From NCBI GenBank assembly GCA_964403565.1, contig CAYOFV010000049.1, positions 1 to 6,494 on the forward strand: a stretch of 6,494 bases of DNA, in the 5' to 3' direction. The position numbers and the translations under genes are program-made. Each line of letters begins with the position of its first letter. The first letter of the stretch is position 1. The notes beneath the pieces were generated by a model, which did not search any database, was not told where the DNA came from, and saw nothing but the letters and a program-made list of their open reading frames with translations. The stretch is from Thioglobus_B sp964403565 (lineage in GTDB: Bacteria; Pseudomonadota; Gammaproteobacteria; PS1; Pseudothioglobaceae). Of the stretch, positions 5,791-6,494 are shown one piece after another.

Positions 5791-5871
5791 AATTGTGAAT
5801 AAATAAAATAATAAAAACAGCCGTATTATACTTTAGAGAAGGCTTATATTGCTGTAATAAATAGTTGAAAC
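5791..5871 (-). promoter_or_regulatory. Intergenic region with -10 box for asd-hisB-hisH
   Basis: On the - strand a perfect TATAAT lies at 5830-5825, placing a start near 5818 and a leader of about 28 nt before the asd ATG. No good -35 is found at 16-18 bp (AGCAAT at 17 bp is poor), so the promoter may need an activator or may tolerate a weak -35. The same gap holds a possible ybgI terminator: ACAGC (5855-5851) and GCTGT (5821-5817) are complementary and followed by TTTTT, but the 29-nt loop makes this doubtful. The rest is featureless AT-rich sequence. Confidence 0.45.
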
Positions 5872-6494
5872 TTAAACAATATTATCAATATCTATGTACT
5901 GATATTCTAGATTAAACTTACCAGATAAGTGTTGACATAATGCCTGGATGCCATATCTCTCAGTAGCGTGATGTCCGGCTGAGATAAATGCGATATTATT
6001 TTCCTGTGCAATAGCTGGTATTTGTTCTGACACTTCACCGGTTATGAAACAATCTGCACCTGCTTTAATAGCATGCTCAATATAGCTTTGCGCCCCACCG
6101 CTACACCATGATATGTTTTTTATAATTTTACTCTCATCACCGAAAACTATAGGCTCTCTACAAGTTATATTTGCAACTGATTTAACAATATCATCAAAAT
6201 TTGAATCAACTTCACCACTCCAAACCAAAGTATCACCAATTGGCATAGGGTTTTGAATATTAAGGCGCATTCCAAGTTGGATATTGTTACCAACAACTGG
6301 ATGTGCATCAAGCGGTAGATGATATGCAAATAAATTTATATCATTATCAAGTAGTGCTTTTATGCGATTTTTTTTAATGCCTGTTATGCTTTGACTCTCA
6401 CTCTTCCAAAAAAAACCATGATGCACGAAAATAGCATCAGTATTTTCATCAATAGCCCTATCAATCAATGCTTGATTAGCACTTACACCGGCAA
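5872..6494 (-). CDS. ybgI: Nif3-like dinuclear metal protein (GTP cyclohydrolase 1 type 2 homologue), 5'-truncated
   Basis: A conserved toroidal, two-metal protein of poorly defined enzymatic role; the database name GTP cyclohydrolase type 2 homologue rests on limited evidence. The reading frame is open to the right edge; the visible part (207 complete codons) begins AGVSANQALIDRA, which aligns to about residue 39 onward of E. coli YbgI as I recall it, so roughly 40 N-terminal residues lie outside. The TTG at 6468 is internal, not the start. Metal-ligand motifs are all visible: VHHGFFWK, HLPLDAHPVVGNN, and near the end FITGEVSEQ with AGHHATERYGIQAL. The stop at 5872 is followed by an 81-bp gap and then asd on the same strand; co-transcription with asd is possible, but a -10 box in the gap suggests a separate start. 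Confidence 0.95.
   Translation of the reverse strand, partial: AGVSANQALIDRAIDENTDAIFVHHGFFWKSESQSITGIKKNRIKALLDNDINLFAYHLPLDAHPVVGNNIQLGMRLNIQNPMPIGDTLVWSGEVDSNFDDIVKSVANITCREPIVFGDESKIIKNISWCSGGAQSYIEHAIKAGADCFITGEVSEQIPAIAQENNIAFISAGHHATERYGIQALCQHLSGKFNLEYQYIDIDNIV

Noticed and set aside
5817..5855. Intrinsic terminator of ybgI on the - strand (ACAGC/GCTGT then TTTTT)
   Set aside because: Only 5 bp pair across a 29-nt loop, and the loop contains the asd -10 box; too weak to annotate separately.

Overview
The window is an AT-rich piece of a gammaproteobacterial chromosome. The proteins read like ordinary gammaproteobacterial orthologues (exonuclease I, Nth and the YbgI-type Nif3 protein follow the E. 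coli proteins as I remember them closely). The low GC, tight packing and scarce Shine-Dalgarno signals are reminiscent of small-genome marine sulfur oxidisers of the SUP05/Thioglobus type or their symbiont relatives. That placement is an inference from style and memory, not a search result.

Layout. The left half is read on the + strand: the 3' part of sbcB (exonuclease I, 1-1377), a compact terminator/promoter junction (1386-1435), nth (endonuclease III, 1471-2103), a small DUF1841-family protein (2135-2554), a 179-bp rearranged spacer, and a fructosamine/ketosamine-3-kinase family gene (2734-3570). The right half is read on the - strand: the 5'-truncated Nif3-like gene ybgI (5872-6494), an 81-bp promoter-bearing gap, and then asd, hisB and hisH (5790 down to 3567), packed with 0-1 nt between them. 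The two blocks converge and their stop codons overlap by 4 nt at 3567-3570. No gene-free stretch reaches 300 bp. I see no tRNA, rRNA, CRISPR array or intact insertion sequence.

How the genes work together. sbcB and nth are both DNA-repair genes, but a terminator and a strong promoter separate them, so they are probably independent units. asd (aspartate semialdehyde for Lys/Met/Thr) with hisB and hisH (histidine) looks like one amino-acid biosynthesis operon. The sugar-amine kinase is a protein-deglycation repair family and is unrelated to its neighbours by pathway.

The one unusual spot is 2456-2743. The last 32 codons plus stop of the DUF1841 gene occur a second time, 189 bp downstream, in the same frame and without indels but diverged (77/99 identical). 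The two copies are separated by a 90-bp AT-rich spacer whose edges carry related GAGG-N5-CCTCACA hairpins. The second copy overlaps the kinase start by 10 nt. The simplest reading is that it is the original 3' end of the gene, left after the rest was replaced by a divergent allele or displaced by an insertion. It may now serve as a small coupling ORF for the kinase. I found no convincing new multi-gene system.
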